Of a stretch of 64,000 bases of DNA, positions 15,688 to 25,110 are shown piece by piece. The stretch is from Bacteroidales bacterium (GTDB lineage Bacteria > Bacteroidota > Bacteroidia > Bacteroidales > P3), in NCBI GenBank assembly GCA_017439185.1, contig JAFRTM010000013.1, positions 124,001-188,000 on the forward strand, written 5' to 3'. The notes under the pieces were generated by a model that did no database searches, had not been told where the DNA came from, and saw nothing but the letters and a program-made list of their open reading frames with translations. The position numbers and the translations under genes were made by a program. The number at the start of each line of letters is the position of its first letter. Position 1 is the stretch's first letter.

Positions 15688-17022
15688 ATGAACACATTGA
15701 ATGCAATATCACCGATCGACGGCCGCTACCGCGGCAAGGTGGAACAGCTGGCTGACTATTTTTCGGAGAGAGCTTTGATCAAGTATAGGGTGAGGGTGGA
15801 AATTGAGTACTACATAGCCTTGATGAAGGAACTGGGGAAAGGATGCGACGGGAAGGAAGAGGCGCTGAGGGACATCTACCGCAGTTTCGGCGACGCCGAG
15901 GCGACGGAGATAAAGGAGATAGAGAAGACCACCAATCACGACGTTAAGGCGGTGGAATATTTCATCAAGAGGCGGTTCGACGCGATGGGACTGGCCGAGA
16001 TGAAAGAGTTTATCCATTTCGGACTTACCTCGCAGGACATAAACAATACGGCAGTGCCGCTGAGCATGAAGGAATGCCACGAAGAGGTGATTAGGCCCGG
16101 CTATGAAAAAATCATAGAACAGATCGAGGCGCGAGCCGAAGAGTGGAAGAAGGTGCCGATGCTGGCCCACACCCACGGGCAGCCTGCCTCGCCGACCGGA
16201 TTGGGAAAAGAGATGGCGGTGTTCGCCTATCGTCTGAGAAACCAGCTGAGGCAGATGGACGGTATTGCGTTCTCGGCAAAATTTGGCGGTGCAACGGGTA
16301 ACTTCAACGCCCACAGGGTGGCATTCCCTGAGGTGGACTGGGTGTCGTTCGGCAACCATTTCGTGAGCGAGTCGCTGGGGCTGGAGAGGCAGCAGCTGAC
16401 AACCCAGATTGAGAACTACGACAACATGGCGGCCTATTTCGATGTGTGCAAACGCATGAACGTAATATTGATCGACCTCTGCCGCGACGTTTGGACTTAT
16501 GTGTCGATGGAATATTTCAAGCAGAAGATAAAAGCCGGCGAGGTGGGCTCCTCGGCGATGCCTCACAAGGTGAACCCGATAGATTTCGAGAACGCCGAAG
16601 GCAACCTCGGTCTCGCCAACGCCATATTGGAACACCTGAGCCACAAGCTGCCCGTTTCGCGCATGCAGCGCGACCTGACCGACTCGACGGTAAGCCGCAA
16701 CATTGGAGTGCCGTTGGCTCACGTGATGATATCGCTGGCCTCGATAGATAAAGGTATGGGCAAACTGCTGCTCAACGAAGAAGCCCTCGCCGCCGACCTG
16801 GAGAAAAACTGGGCAGTGGTCGCCGAGGCCATACAGACTATCCTCCGCAGCGTGGGCTATCCCAATCCCTACGAGGCGCTGAAACAGCTCACACGCACCA
16901 ACAGCCACGTGACAGAACAGACGATAGAAGATTTCGTGGCCACGCTGGATGTGAGCGAAGAGGTAAAAGAGCGGCTGAGAGCAATCACGCCGCACAACTA
17001 CACGGGCTACGCCTGTGAGTAG
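15688..17022 (+). CDS. purB: adenylosuccinate lyase
   Basis: 444 residues. N-terminal A-I-S-P-I-D-G-R-Y is the PurB start; T-S-Q-D-I-N-N-T-A and the A-H-T-H-G-Q motif (His catalytic) follow, and the fumarase-superfamily signature S-S-A-M-P-H-K-V-N-P is at about 288-297 with the mobile catalytic Ser. The enzyme splits SAICAR to AICAR and adenylosuccinate to AMP, both releasing fumarate, in purine synthesis. Length and motifs fit the E. coli-type PurB branch. Separate leader after the 11-bp tract; no obvious promoter box. Confidence 0.95.
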   Translation: MNTLNAISPIDGRYRGKVEQLADYFSERALIKYRVRVEIEYYIALMKELGKGCDGKEEALRDIYRSFGDAEATEIKEIEKTTNHDVKAVEYFIKRRFDAMGLAEMKEFIHFGLTSQDINNTAVPLSMKECHEEVIRPGYEKIIEQIEARAEEWKKVPMLAHTHGQPASPTGLGKEMAVFAYRLRNQLRQMDGIAFSAKFGGATGNFNAHRVAFPEVDWVSFGNHFVSESLGLERQQLTTQIENYDNMAAYFDVCKRMNVILIDLCRDVWTYVSMEYFKQKIKAGEVGSSAMPHKVNPIDFENAEGNLGLANAILEHLSHKLPVSRMQRDLTDSTVSRNIGVPLAHVMISLASIDKGMGKLLLNEEALAADLEKNWAVVAEAIQTILRSVGYPNPYEALKQLTRTNSHVTEQTIEDFVATLDVSEEVKERLRAITPHNYTGYACE

Positions 17023-17046
17023 AAGTTAGAGAGAGGGGGTAGAACC

Positions 17047-18837
17047 GTGACGTTCACCGGAAAATATATGAGACCATACGGCGCCCGACTGGCGCTGTAT
17101 GGTGTCTTTGTGGTGTTGAGCACAGCCTTTGTGATGGCCACTGCGTTGAGCGTGACGGACTTCCTGAAACTATTGTTCGAAGGCGAGGAGGTGCTGCCGG
17201 GAAGCGGAAGCAACCTGATAAGCCGGTGGCTGGAAGGGTTGTATGGCTGGATGATAGGCTACGGCAAGCAGTCGGCTCTGTGGCTGTTCTCGTTGCTGGT
17301 GCTGGCACTTTACGGTTCCAAGAACCTTTTCGGATACCTCTCGGCAGTGGTGATAGGCAAGGTGAGGAGCAGGGTTGTCAGGGACATCAGGAGAGACCTG
17401 TTCGGCAAGTCTATGAAGTTGAAGCGTGGCTATTTCAGTGAGCAGAAAGAGGGCGACATATTGTCGCGCTTCGGTGGAGACGTGACGGAATATGACGAGA
17501 ACGTGTTGGGGGCGCTGCAGACTCTGGTGTCGTCGGCAGTGGGACTGGTGATGTATCTCGCCATGCTGTTGTATCTGGATTATCGTCTCACCGGAGTGGT
17601 TCTGGCGAGCATACCTTTGGTTGCGTTCGTCATATCTGGGCTTTCGAGAAGATTGAAGAAGAAGTCGAAGAGTGTACAGGAGAAGAACGGATACTTGCTG
17701 TCGCTCACCGAAGAGGCAATCAGCGGCCTGCGCATAATCAAGGCATATAACGCCATAGACTTCTCTAACCGGCGCTTCAGGGCTGTGAACGCAGTCTATT
17801 CCAAGGAGCGCATAGGAATGTTCCGCAGGATATATGCGGCATCGCCGATAAGCGATTTTCTGGGGAATACGATAGTTGTGGCGGTGCTGGTGGTAGGCGC
17901 CATGATGGTGGTGGGAGGCGAAGGGAGGCTGAGTGCCGAGCTGTTTGTGTCGTACATTATGCTGTTCGTGCTGATGTTGCCGCCGGCAAAGAATCTTTCG
18001 ACGGTGGTGGCTCAGATAAAGAGGGGCAAGGGATGTGTGGCAAGGCTGGAGGAATTCCTGTCTAACGACCAGGAGGAACCTCTCGGAGGCAGTGCCTCTC
18101 TGGAGAGGATGGGCGACGTGGAAATGAGAGGGGTCGGTTTTACCTATGGAGAAGGCAAAGTGTTGAACAATATAGACCTCTCGATAAAGAAGGGAAGCAT
18201 GGTAGCATTGGTGGGGGCGTCGGGAAGCGGCAAGACTACGTTGGCTAACATCTTGCTGCGGTTCTACGAACCTACGGAAGGCAGTGTTATGGTTGACGGC
18301 CGCGATGTGGCGGACTATTCGGTGGCTTCGTGGAGAAGCAGGATAGGAGTGGTGACGCAGGAGCCGGCATTGTTCAACGACAGCATTTTCAACAATATCG
18401 CTTTTGGACTGGAGGGTGTGACTCCTGAGCAGGTGGAGCAGGCGGCAAAGATCGCCAATGCCCACGATTTTATCAGCGAGATGGAAGGTGGATATGGTTC
18501 CATTGTGGGTGATGGTGGCAGCCTTCTGAGCGGCGGACAGCGTCAGCGTATATGTATTGCTCGGGCCATCGTGGGCAATCCCGACCTATTGGTTTTGGAC
18601 GAGGCCACAAGCGCACTCGATACCGAGGCTGAACGTTGCGTACAGCAGGGCCTTGAACAGGCAATGAAAGGCCGTACCGTGCTGGTTATTGCCCACAGGT
18701 TATCGACAGTGAGGAATGCTGACGAGATAGTGGTACTGGATAAGGGCGAGATAGTGGAGAGGGGAACGGCAAAGGAACTGTATGAGGCGGGTGGCATATA
18801 TCGTAAAATGGTAGATCGTGGAGAAGGGACGCTATGA
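17047..18837 (+). CDS. ABC exporter, fused permease and ATPase (MsbA-like)
   Basis: 596 residues from a GTG at 17047; an in-frame ATG at 17068 is an alternative. About six membrane helices in residues 1-320, then the nucleotide-binding domain: Walker A G-A-S-G-S-G-K-T-T near 390, signature L-S-G-G-Q-R-Q-R near 494 and Walker B L-L-V-L-D-E-A-T-S near 514, with the H-loop I-A-H-R-L-S-T. This is the lipid A/multidrug exporter type. It begins shortly after purB and overlaps the next gene by ATGA, so it is translated together with a T9SS cargo protein. The substrate is unknown. Confidence 0.9.
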   Translation: MTFTGKYMRPYGARLALYGVFVVLSTAFVMATALSVTDFLKLLFEGEEVLPGSGSNLISRWLEGLYGWMIGYGKQSALWLFSLLVLALYGSKNLFGYLSAVVIGKVRSRVVRDIRRDLFGKSMKLKRGYFSEQKEGDILSRFGGDVTEYDENVLGALQTLVSSAVGLVMYLAMLLYLDYRLTGVVLASIPLVAFVISGLSRRLKKKSKSVQEKNGYLLSLTEEAISGLRIIKAYNAIDFSNRRFRAVNAVYSKERIGMFRRIYAASPISDFLGNTIVVAVLVVGAMMVVGGEGRLSAELFVSYIMLFVLMLPPAKNLSTVVAQIKRGKGCVARLEEFLSNDQEEPLGGSASLERMGDVEMRGVGFTYGEGKVLNNIDLSIKKGSMVALVGASGSGKTTLANILLRFYEPTEGSVMVDGRDVADYSVASWRSRIGVVTQEPALFNDSIFNNIAFGLEGVTPEQVEQAAKIANAHDFISEMEGGYGSIVGDGGSLLSGGQRQRICIARAIVGNPDLLVLDEATSALDTEAERCVQQGLEQAMKGRTVLVIAHRLSTVRNADEIVVLDKGEIVERGTAKELYEAGGIYRKMVDRGEGTL

Positions 18838-19997
18838 GATATGTTGTTGCCATATTTGTGTTTGTATTGCTGTCTATAGGATTGTCGGCTCAGCAGTTTT
18901 ACGCCCAGGTACGTGAGGGACTATACGTGGAATTGGTATGGCAAGACGGTGGCGGAGACCACACATTGATGAGAAAACTCCCGGGTGGCGAATATGTTCC
19001 GTTGGTAACAACTGCCGACTCGCACTACAGCGACACAATAGGTGTCTCTATATGCGGCGACACAATACATTATCAGCTGTGGGCGGGTGGCGTACTGCGG
19101 GCATCGTCACAGGTGTGGTTCAATGACCTTGTCCCCCCTTTGCCGGTGGCAATACAGCAGGTGAGCACAGACTCTGCGACGGGCGACATAATAGTGTCCT
19201 GGCTGCCGTCGCTGTCGAACGATGTAATGGCATATATAGTGTGTACCGGAGCACCGTGTCTGAATCCCGACACTGTTTACTCTGTTTCATACAGGGTTCC
19301 GTCGGATGGAAGTGTGGTTTCGTTTCGTCTGTTCCCCATAGACAGCTGCGGAAATCCCAGTGCGCTCTCGGAGCCGTGCAACAATATCGTCTTGACTGTC
19401 GATGGCGACACTTGTGGCGGCACCTATACCGCCAAGTGGAACGCATATAACAATATGCCGGGGACTATGGGGAAGTATGTACTACAGCGGTATGACAAAT
19501 TCCAGCGTGCGTGGGTCGTGGAGGATTCTACTTCGGCATTACAGATTTGCAAAACATTGGAGACCGGGATTGTCGATTCATGCCTCTTCCGTCTGATGGT
19601 ATGCAACAGGGAAGGGACTTCGCTATGCTATTCCAATCAGGTGTGGCTCAACGTCGATAACATAGGAACTCAACCTTGTCCCTCCCATCATGGCGGAGGC
19701 ATCGCCGATGGCGAGACGCCGTTCTATTTGCCCAATGCCATAATATTCCAGCAGCCGCCCAACCACGAGTTCCTCCCATGTTATCAGGGGAAGCTCCCTG
19801 AGGGCGTAAGTGGCTACAGGCTCGACATCTACAATAGGGTTGGTTGTCGGGTATTCCGTAGCTCTAATCCGGCCGAAGCATTCGACGGTACCTATAAAGG
19901 AGTGCCGTTGGGTGGGTCGGCATATACTTATCTGCTGTTCTATTCCCAAGGGGGCGAACAGCATGTGATAAAAGGTATTCTGTTATTAATAAAGTAA
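18834..19997 (+). CDS. secreted Fn3-like protein with type B T9SS C-terminal domain
   Basis: 387 residues. Signal peptide (V-V-A-I-F-V-F-V-L-L-S-I-G-L-S-A-Q), one or two fibronectin-III-like beta domains (V-S-W-L-P-S-L-S-N-D-V-M-A-Y-I-V at about 120-140), then a final 85 residues typical of the gliding-motility/CHU_C (type B) sorting domain: L-P-N-A at the start, Y-R-L-D-I-Y-N-R-V-G-C-R-V-F, A-F-D-G-T-Y-K-G, and the K-G-I-L-L-L-I-K end. Type B domains direct export by the type IX system, often without covalent lipid anchoring. Cysteine-rich for this class. Its start overlaps the ABC exporter stop. Confidence 0.8.
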   Translation: MRYVVAIFVFVLLSIGLSAQQFYAQVREGLYVELVWQDGGGDHTLMRKLPGGEYVPLVTTADSHYSDTIGVSICGDTIHYQLWAGGVLRASSQVWFNDLVPPLPVAIQQVSTDSATGDIIVSWLPSLSNDVMAYIVCTGAPCLNPDTVYSVSYRVPSDGSVVSFRLFPIDSCGNPSALSEPCNNIVLTVDGDTCGGTYTAKWNAYNNMPGTMGKYVLQRYDKFQRAWVVEDSTSALQICKTLETGIVDSCLFRLMVCNREGTSLCYSNQVWLNVDNIGTQPCPSHHGGGIADGETPFYLPNAIIFQQPPNHEFLPCYQGKLPEGVSGYRLDIYNRVGCRVFRSSNPAEAFDGTYKGVPLGGSAYTYLLFYSQGGEQHVIKGILLLIK

Positions 19998-20009
19998 ACA
20001 CTTCGTAAA

Positions 20010-20843
20010 ATGAAAGTAGGACTATATACTCGAACTCCCGATGAATCTACCACACAGCCACTGGCCGACATCCTCAGTCGCAATGGCTTGTCCACCATCG
20101 AGCTCTCGTCGCAGTCGCAGGTGGGAGACCTTTCCGATGTCGATGTGGTGCTTTCTGTTGGCGGTGACGGAACTCTCCTGTCGTCGGTACACCTTATCGG
20201 AGCAACGGGCATACCTGTGTTGGGGGTGAATTTCGGTCATCTGGGATTCCTTACCACGGCCAACAAGGAGAACGTAAGCCAGATGGTGGAAAGCCTGAAG
20301 GCCGGAGACTACAATATAGAGAAACGTACTCTCCTGAAGGTTGCTATGAGCGAGGGGGGAGAGAATCCTCAATTTGTGCTCAACGAGGTGTTGATGCACC
20401 GCACTCTAGACAATCCTCTCCTGCGTGTAAGGGTCTATGTCGATGGGCAATATCTCGCCAACTATTCGGGCGACGGACTCATCGTGGCTACTCCCACCGG
20501 TTCCACGGCCTATTCCCTTAGTTGCGGTGGACCCATCCTTACACCCGATTCGGGTTGTGTTGTCATTACTCCTATCGGTGCTCACACACTTACTCTTCGT
20601 CCGATGGTACTTTCCGATAAGGTTAGCATTCTCCTTCAGCCTGAAGGGGAGTCCAGTAAACTTATGCTTGGAACTGATTCCACTTCGCGGCTCATAAGCA
20701 GCAGTCAGTCGGTGGTCCTTTCTCGCCACGAAAATGAACTCCGATTGATTCGTCTTCCTCGTCAAAACTTCTTCTCGGCTCTTCGTAACAAACTTCTTTG
20801 GGGCAGTTCCAAATATGAGAACGACAAGAATAGCATGCACTGA
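20010..20843 (+). CDS. nadK: NAD kinase
   Basis: 277 residues. G-G-D-G-T at 51-55 is the phosphate-binding and catalytic motif; V-N-F-G-H-L-G-F-L follows, then L-N-E-V-L-M-H-R and the Gly-rich Y-S-G-D-G-L-I-V-A-T-P-T-G-S-T-A-Y that binds NAD. The enzyme phosphorylates NAD to NADP, the cell's only route to NADP. It starts 12 bp after the T9SS cargo stop and probably belongs to that transcript. Length is normal for the family. Confidence 0.95.
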   Translation: MKVGLYTRTPDESTTQPLADILSRNGLSTIELSSQSQVGDLSDVDVVLSVGGDGTLLSSVHLIGATGIPVLGVNFGHLGFLTTANKENVSQMVESLKAGDYNIEKRTLLKVAMSEGGENPQFVLNEVLMHRTLDNPLLRVRVYVDGQYLANYSGDGLIVATPTGSTAYSLSCGGPILTPDSGCVVITPIGAHTLTLRPMVLSDKVSILLQPEGESSKLMLGTDSTSRLISSSQSVVLSRHENELRLIRLPRQNFFSALRNKLLWGSSKYENDKNSMH

Positions 20844-20936
20844 TAATCAAAATGTTTTATTACGATGGAGCGAAGACACTACGATTTGCCAATGGTTAAA
20901 AAATAATCAAAAAAGTGTTGTTTCAAAAATAATTAG

Positions 20937-20944
20937 TACTTTTG
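20937..20944 (+). promoter_or_regulatory. -7 box of the arginase-fold gene
   Basis: TACTTTTG fits TAnnTTTG, 22 bp before the ATG at 20967. A TTG at 20918-20920 is a weak, rather close -33 candidate. Confidence 0.55.
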
Positions 20945-20966
20945 CAATTCCTTAAAATGTAAAGCA

Positions 20967-22154
20967 ATGGATTTGAACGAATACTTTGAACCCATCGATA
21001 TCAATAAAATTGACATCCCGCGTAGCAGCCTGATGCCTTGTATTGCTGACCGTACAATAAGCTTTAACAGCCGCGACAATAACTTCCCTAATTACAGTCA
21101 GGCTTCGCTCATTATGCTTGGCGTTAACGACGATCGTGGGTCGGAAGTCAATAAGGGCTGCGTGGGGGGCGCCGATGAAATTCGCCGTTACCTCTACCCG
21201 TTGGCTCTTCCTACTCCCGATAATATGCGTTTGGTGGACCTCGGGAACCTGTCCATCGGACTCACGGTTGACGACACCCGTCAGGCTTTGACCGACGTGG
21301 TGGCACAATTACTTCGTGACAACCACATCGTCATCGTTATCGGTGGCAGCCAAGATTTGACGTTTTCGCTATATCAGGCTTATGCCAAAGTGGGCAAAGT
21401 GATAAACATCTGTGCTGTCGATTCCCGTTTCGATCTTGATGAAAGCCCTCAGTTACACTCCCGCAACTACCTCCGTCATATCATCATGCAACAGCCCAAC
21501 TATCTTTTTAACTTTACCAATATTGGCTATCAGACATACTTTGTGGGACAGTCCGCGGTAGAACTTTTTGAGGAACTTCAGTTTGATGCTTTCCGTCTGG
21601 GATGGCTTCAGGAAAATCTTATGCGTGCCGAGCCGCTTATGCGCAATGCCGACTGTGTAAGCATCGACATTTCTGCTGTACGTCAGAGCGATGCACCGGC
21701 CAATGCCGATCCTTCGCCTCACGGACTCTATGGTGAACAACTCTGCAGGCTCGCCCGTTTCGCGGGTATGAGCGACAAGACTTCCACGTTCGGACTCTTT
21801 GAATTCAATCCCTCATACGACAATCACGGGCAGACGGCACACATGCTTGCCCACGCTCTTTGGTATTTCATCGAGGGTGTACACAACCGCAAACAAGATT
21901 TCCCCTATAAGGACACTGAGAACTACCGCAAAGTCACTGTCCCGGTCATCAACCACAACCAGTCTGAGGACATCGTATTTTTCAAAAGCAAGAAAAGCGA
22001 TCGCTGGTGGATTCAGGTCCCATGTACCGATGACCAGTTGTCTCGCTTCAAACAGCATCTCCTCGTTCCCTGTCTCGTCGACGACTATGTGGAAGCAACT
22101 CAGAACAGAATACCGGAGATTTGGCTCAAGTACAAACAACGTATCAACGGCTGA
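20967..22154 (+). CDS. arginase/formimidoylglutamase-fold protein with altered metal ligands
   Basis: 395 residues of the ureohydrolase superfamily, recognisable by V-I-G-G-S-Q-D-L-T at 124-132, A-V-D-S-R-F-D at 150-156 and S-I-D-I-S-A-V-R-Q-S-D-A-P at 232-244. In active arginases, agmatinases and formimidoylglutamases these are GGDHS, DAHxD and SxDxD, which hold two Mn ions. Here both His ligands and one Asp are replaced (Gln, Arg, Ser), so a classical two-metal site is unlikely. The protein also carries a long C-terminal extension of about 100 residues (from N-R-K-Q-D-F-P). It may be a pseudoenzyme or use another chemistry. Own promoter; no obvious pathway partners. Confidence 0.75.
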   Translation: MDLNEYFEPIDINKIDIPRSSLMPCIADRTISFNSRDNNFPNYSQASLIMLGVNDDRGSEVNKGCVGGADEIRRYLYPLALPTPDNMRLVDLGNLSIGLTVDDTRQALTDVVAQLLRDNHIVIVIGGSQDLTFSLYQAYAKVGKVINICAVDSRFDLDESPQLHSRNYLRHIIMQQPNYLFNFTNIGYQTYFVGQSAVELFEELQFDAFRLGWLQENLMRAEPLMRNADCVSIDISAVRQSDAPANADPSPHGLYGEQLCRLARFAGMSDKTSTFGLFEFNPSYDNHGQTAHMLAHALWYFIEGVHNRKQDFPYKDTENYRKVTVPVINHNQSEDIVFFKSKKSDRWWIQVPCTDDQLSRFKQHLLVPCLVDDYVEATQNRIPEIWLKYKQRING

Positions 22155-22207
22155 CAATAATTTTTAAGGATATATAATAAATAAAAGGTAAACAAAAACA
22201 ATTATTA

Positions 22208-22303
22208 ACCCATGGGGTGCTGCAAAACTGTCTGCCTTCGGGCATCAAACAGCTGAGAACATACCCATTTAACCTGATCCGGACAATACCGGCGGAGGAA
22301 AAC
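22208..22303 (+). promoter_or_regulatory. TPP riboswitch (THI element)
   Basis: The conserved parts are present in order: GGGGTGC, a C-TTCG-G capped P3 stem, CTGAGA, TACCC, AACCTGATCCGGACAATACCGG and GGAGGAAAA. It ends 4 bp before the ATG of the TonB-dependent receptor and heads the thiamine operon; binding of thiamine pyrophosphate would repress receptor, transporter and kinase synthesis. The short distance to the ATG suggests control of translation start rather than a separate terminator. Confidence 0.93.
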
Positions 22304-22306
22304 ACT

Positions 22307-24535
22307 ATGAAGAAAAACATTTTCAAGCTCTCCTGCAGAGCATTTGCCTTCTTGGCAACAATCGCAACAACTTTCTGTATCACGGCTACCGTTCAAGCCC
22401 AAACCACCAAGGACTCTGTCAAAGTCCTTGAAGAAGTCATTATTAGCGATACACGCGTCAATCCATCGACCCCGATGACCACTTCCACCATATCTCGTGA
22501 TGAGATTAATGATCGCAAAGGCGAAATATCGGTGCCGTACGTCCTCGAATTACAACCAAGTGTAGTGGTGGAAAGTGAGCAAGGAAAAGCCGGAAACTCT
22601 TCCATCCGCATCCGTGGTGTGGACGCTACACGCATCAATGTGAACATTAACGGAATAACTCTTAATGACCCTGAAAGCCAGGCCGTCTATTGGGTCAATA
22701 TCCCCAACCTTGGCGGCATGGCCCAAAGCCTGCAGGTCCAGCGCGGTGTCGGCACCTCTGTCGGCGGAAGCCCTGCGCTGGGTGGCACCATCAGCCTTCA
22801 AACACTCTCCCCGGCAGTTGACCCTTATGCTGTGGCCGATGTAGCCTATGGCTCCTTCAACACCCGCCAATACGGCATCACCGCCGGCAGCGGACGCACC
22901 AAGCACGGATTTGCCTTCGACGTGGCCTACAACGGCTTCGGCACCGACGGCTACGTGCGCAACGGCTTTGGCGACCAGCATTCTTTATTCCTAACAGGTG
23001 GTTGGTCCAATGCCAAAACACTCCTCAAAGCCGTCTTCATCCTTGGTCACCAAAAAACAGGAATCACATGGAACGGAATCGATGCCGAGATTCTGGACAG
23101 CGACCCACGCTACAATGATGCCGGCGAGTATTACGACGAGTTGGGCAACGTCCGTTATTACGGCAACGAGACCGACAACTACGACCAGCAGCACTACCAG
23201 CTCTATTGGGCACAACTCCTCAACAAAGGATGGAGCCTCAACGCAGCGTTTGACTACACCCACGGAAAAGGCTTCGACGAATATTACAAATACAACAAAA
23301 AGCCCATCAAATTCGGTCTCATCGGCTCCGCCAAAGACGACTACATCACACGGAAACTATCCGACGGCAACAACTTCACCGCCACCATGTCCGCCAAATA
23401 CAAAAACAAACTCCTCGACCTCTCTTTCGGCGCTACCGGCTCCTACTTTAAAGGCAACCACTACGGCAACGTGCTGTGGTCGAAAGACTCCACACTTCAC
23501 AACACTCTTGCCTACTACGGTTTGCCCAACGGGGAAGACGACGTGTACGAGTGGTACAGAAACGACGGCGTCAAACTTGACGGTTCCGTGTTTGCAAAAG
23601 CATCGTTTAACCTGCTTGATAACCACATGAACATATATGCCGACCTCCAGGCCCGTTTCGTCGATTACACCTTCTCCGGCACCGACGACGACTATTATGA
23701 GTTAGATTCGGCAAGTCTGCAATATCACCATCTATACCCGTTCTTCAACCCCCGTGTAGGCGTCAACTACGCCTTCAACGACATGCACCGCATCTATCTC
23801 GTTGCAGGTATCTCCAACCGCGAACCCTGCCGCTCCGACGTCAAGGAGCACCTCAAGATCGGCGAAGAAGTAAAAGCCGAACACATGCTCGACATCGAAC
23901 TCGGCTACGGCCTCAAAGGCAAAAACTACCTCTTCAACGCCAACACCTACGCAATGCTCTACAAAGACCAGCTCACTCCCAACGGACTCCTCAGCTCCTC
24001 CGGCTACACTCTTATGATGAACGTCGACAAAAGCTACCGTATCGGCATCGAACTCGAAGGCGGCTACAAACCCTGCCGCTGGTTCGACTTCAGCGCCAAC
24101 CTTACACTCAGCCAGAACAAAGTGATAGACTACGAATACGAATCCTCCGAAGCCGACTCTAACCTCTATTACCACAAAGGCACCACCGATCTCGCCATGT
24201 CTCCCAACACCATTGGCGCCATACTCCTCAACTTCAACCCATGGAAAACACTCAAACTCCAGCTCGTAGGCAAATACGTGGGGAAAATGTACGTCGACAA
24301 CACCTCACGCGACGAAATGAAACAACCGGCCTACTTCGTCGCAAACGCCAAACTCTCCTACACCTGGACCATCAAAGGCAACTCCACAATCGAAGCTCAA
24401 TTCCTCATCAACAACATGCTCAACAACCACTACCGCCTCTCCGCATGGGGCTCCCAAGAGTACGGCGTCTTCTACCGCGGCTACTACCAGCAGCCAGGCA
24501 TCAACTTCATGGGTAGAATCATAGTAACCCTATGA
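22307..24535 (+). CDS. TonB-dependent receptor for thiamine uptake
   Basis: 742 residues from the ATG at 22307, directly after the riboswitch; an upstream in-frame ATG lies inside the aptamer and is rejected. A signal peptide ends near V-Q-A-Q, a TonB-box-like L-E-E-V-I-I-S-D follows, then the plug (R-I-R-G-V-D-A-T-R and N-P-E-S-Q-like N-D-P-E-S-Q) and a 22-strand barrel ending in F-M-G-R-I-I-V-T-L. Riboswitch control and the PnuC and thiamine pyrophosphokinase genes downstream identify the cargo as thiamine or a related vitamer. The stop overlaps the next start by 4 nt. Confidence 0.92.
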   Translation: MKKNIFKLSCRAFAFLATIATTFCITATVQAQTTKDSVKVLEEVIISDTRVNPSTPMTTSTISRDEINDRKGEISVPYVLELQPSVVVESEQGKAGNSSIRIRGVDATRINVNINGITLNDPESQAVYWVNIPNLGGMAQSLQVQRGVGTSVGGSPALGGTISLQTLSPAVDPYAVADVAYGSFNTRQYGITAGSGRTKHGFAFDVAYNGFGTDGYVRNGFGDQHSLFLTGGWSNAKTLLKAVFILGHQKTGITWNGIDAEILDSDPRYNDAGEYYDELGNVRYYGNETDNYDQQHYQLYWAQLLNKGWSLNAAFDYTHGKGFDEYYKYNKKPIKFGLIGSAKDDYITRKLSDGNNFTATMSAKYKNKLLDLSFGATGSYFKGNHYGNVLWSKDSTLHNTLAYYGLPNGEDDVYEWYRNDGVKLDGSVFAKASFNLLDNHMNIYADLQARFVDYTFSGTDDDYYELDSASLQYHHLYPFFNPRVGVNYAFNDMHRIYLVAGISNREPCRSDVKEHLKIGEEVKAEHMLDIELGYGLKGKNYLFNANTYAMLYKDQLTPNGLLSSSGYTLMMNVDKSYRIGIELEGGYKPCRWFDFSANLTLSQNKVIDYEYESSEADSNLYYHKGTTDLAMSPNTIGAILLNFNPWKTLKLQLVGKYVGKMYVDNTSRDEMKQPAYFVANAKLSYTWTIKGNSTIEAQFLINNMLNNHYRLSAWGSQEYGVFYRGYYQQPGINFMGRIIVTL

Positions 24536-25110
24536 CCGTCATAGAAATAGTAGGGGCGCTGGTGGGCATCGCCTATCTCCTCAGCGAGTACCGCGCCAGC
24601 ATCTGGACATGGGTATTCGGCATTCTTATGCCCATCGCCTACGTATACATCTTCTTCACCAGCGCCCTCTATGCCAACACAGCCATCAACATCTACTACA
24701 TCATCGCCTCCGTCTATGGATTCTTCGCCTGGTGGAAAGTTCGCGGAACCGCAGTCAAGCCGATGGTCATCAAAAGCTGCCCCTCACGCTACTTCTTGCT
24801 CATCGCTCTTTCTGTTGTCGTACTCGCAGAAGCCATAGCCCTCATTCTTTCACTCCTTCACGAAAGCCGCTTCCCCGTTCTCGACGGCACCACCACCGCA
24901 CTCTCCATCGTCATGATGTACATGCTCTCCAAACGATGGTACCAGCAATGGATCCTCTGCATCATCACAGAACCACTCATGATAGCACTCTCACTCCTCT
25001 CCGGACTCTACCCTACAGCCATAATGTACACCATCTATCTCATTGTAGCCATACTCGGCTACATACGATGGAAACGCCAGTTCCACAAACAAAACCCCAC
25101 ACAACAATGA
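24532..25110 (+). CDS. pnuC: PnuC-family vitamin transporter, thiamine type (PnuT)
   Basis: 192 residues, hydrophobic, about seven helices in the PnuC order, with the W-x-W-V-F-G-I and W-W-K/W-K-V segments typical of the family and a basic tail. PnuC proteins are facilitators that work by trapping: the vitamin is phosphorylated after entry. Most PnuC carry nicotinamide riboside, but those in TPP-riboswitch operons with a thiamine pyrophosphokinase are assigned to thiamine. Starts inside the receptor stop (ATGA) and its own stop overlaps the kinase start, so all three are coupled. Confidence 0.9.
   Translation: MTVIEIVGALVGIAYLLSEYRASIWTWVFGILMPIAYVYIFFTSALYANTAINIYYIIASVYGFFAWWKVRGTAVKPMVIKSCPSRYFLLIALSVVVLAEAIALILSLLHESRFPVLDGTTTALSIVMMYMLSKRWYQQWILCIITEPLMIALSLLSGLYPTAIMYTIYLIVAILGYIRWKRQFHKQNPTQQ

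Noticed and set aside
13546..18465. Long minus-strand open frames opposite murA, purB and the ABC exporter
   Set aside because: Mirror frames of well-identified genes caused by their codon bias; translations are His/Arg/Leu-rich without domains. The same holds for frames opposite 26127-28787, 30935-33787, 37130-39292 and 58780-60336.
22217..22306. Upstream ATG for the thiamine receptor
   Set aside because: It lies within the TPP aptamer; the signal peptide begins at 22307.
24609..25106. Fusion of thiamine pyrophosphokinase with an upstream plus-strand frame
   Set aside because: The frame is open by chance inside pnuC; the kinase domain starts at the ATG at 25107 that overlaps the pnuC stop.
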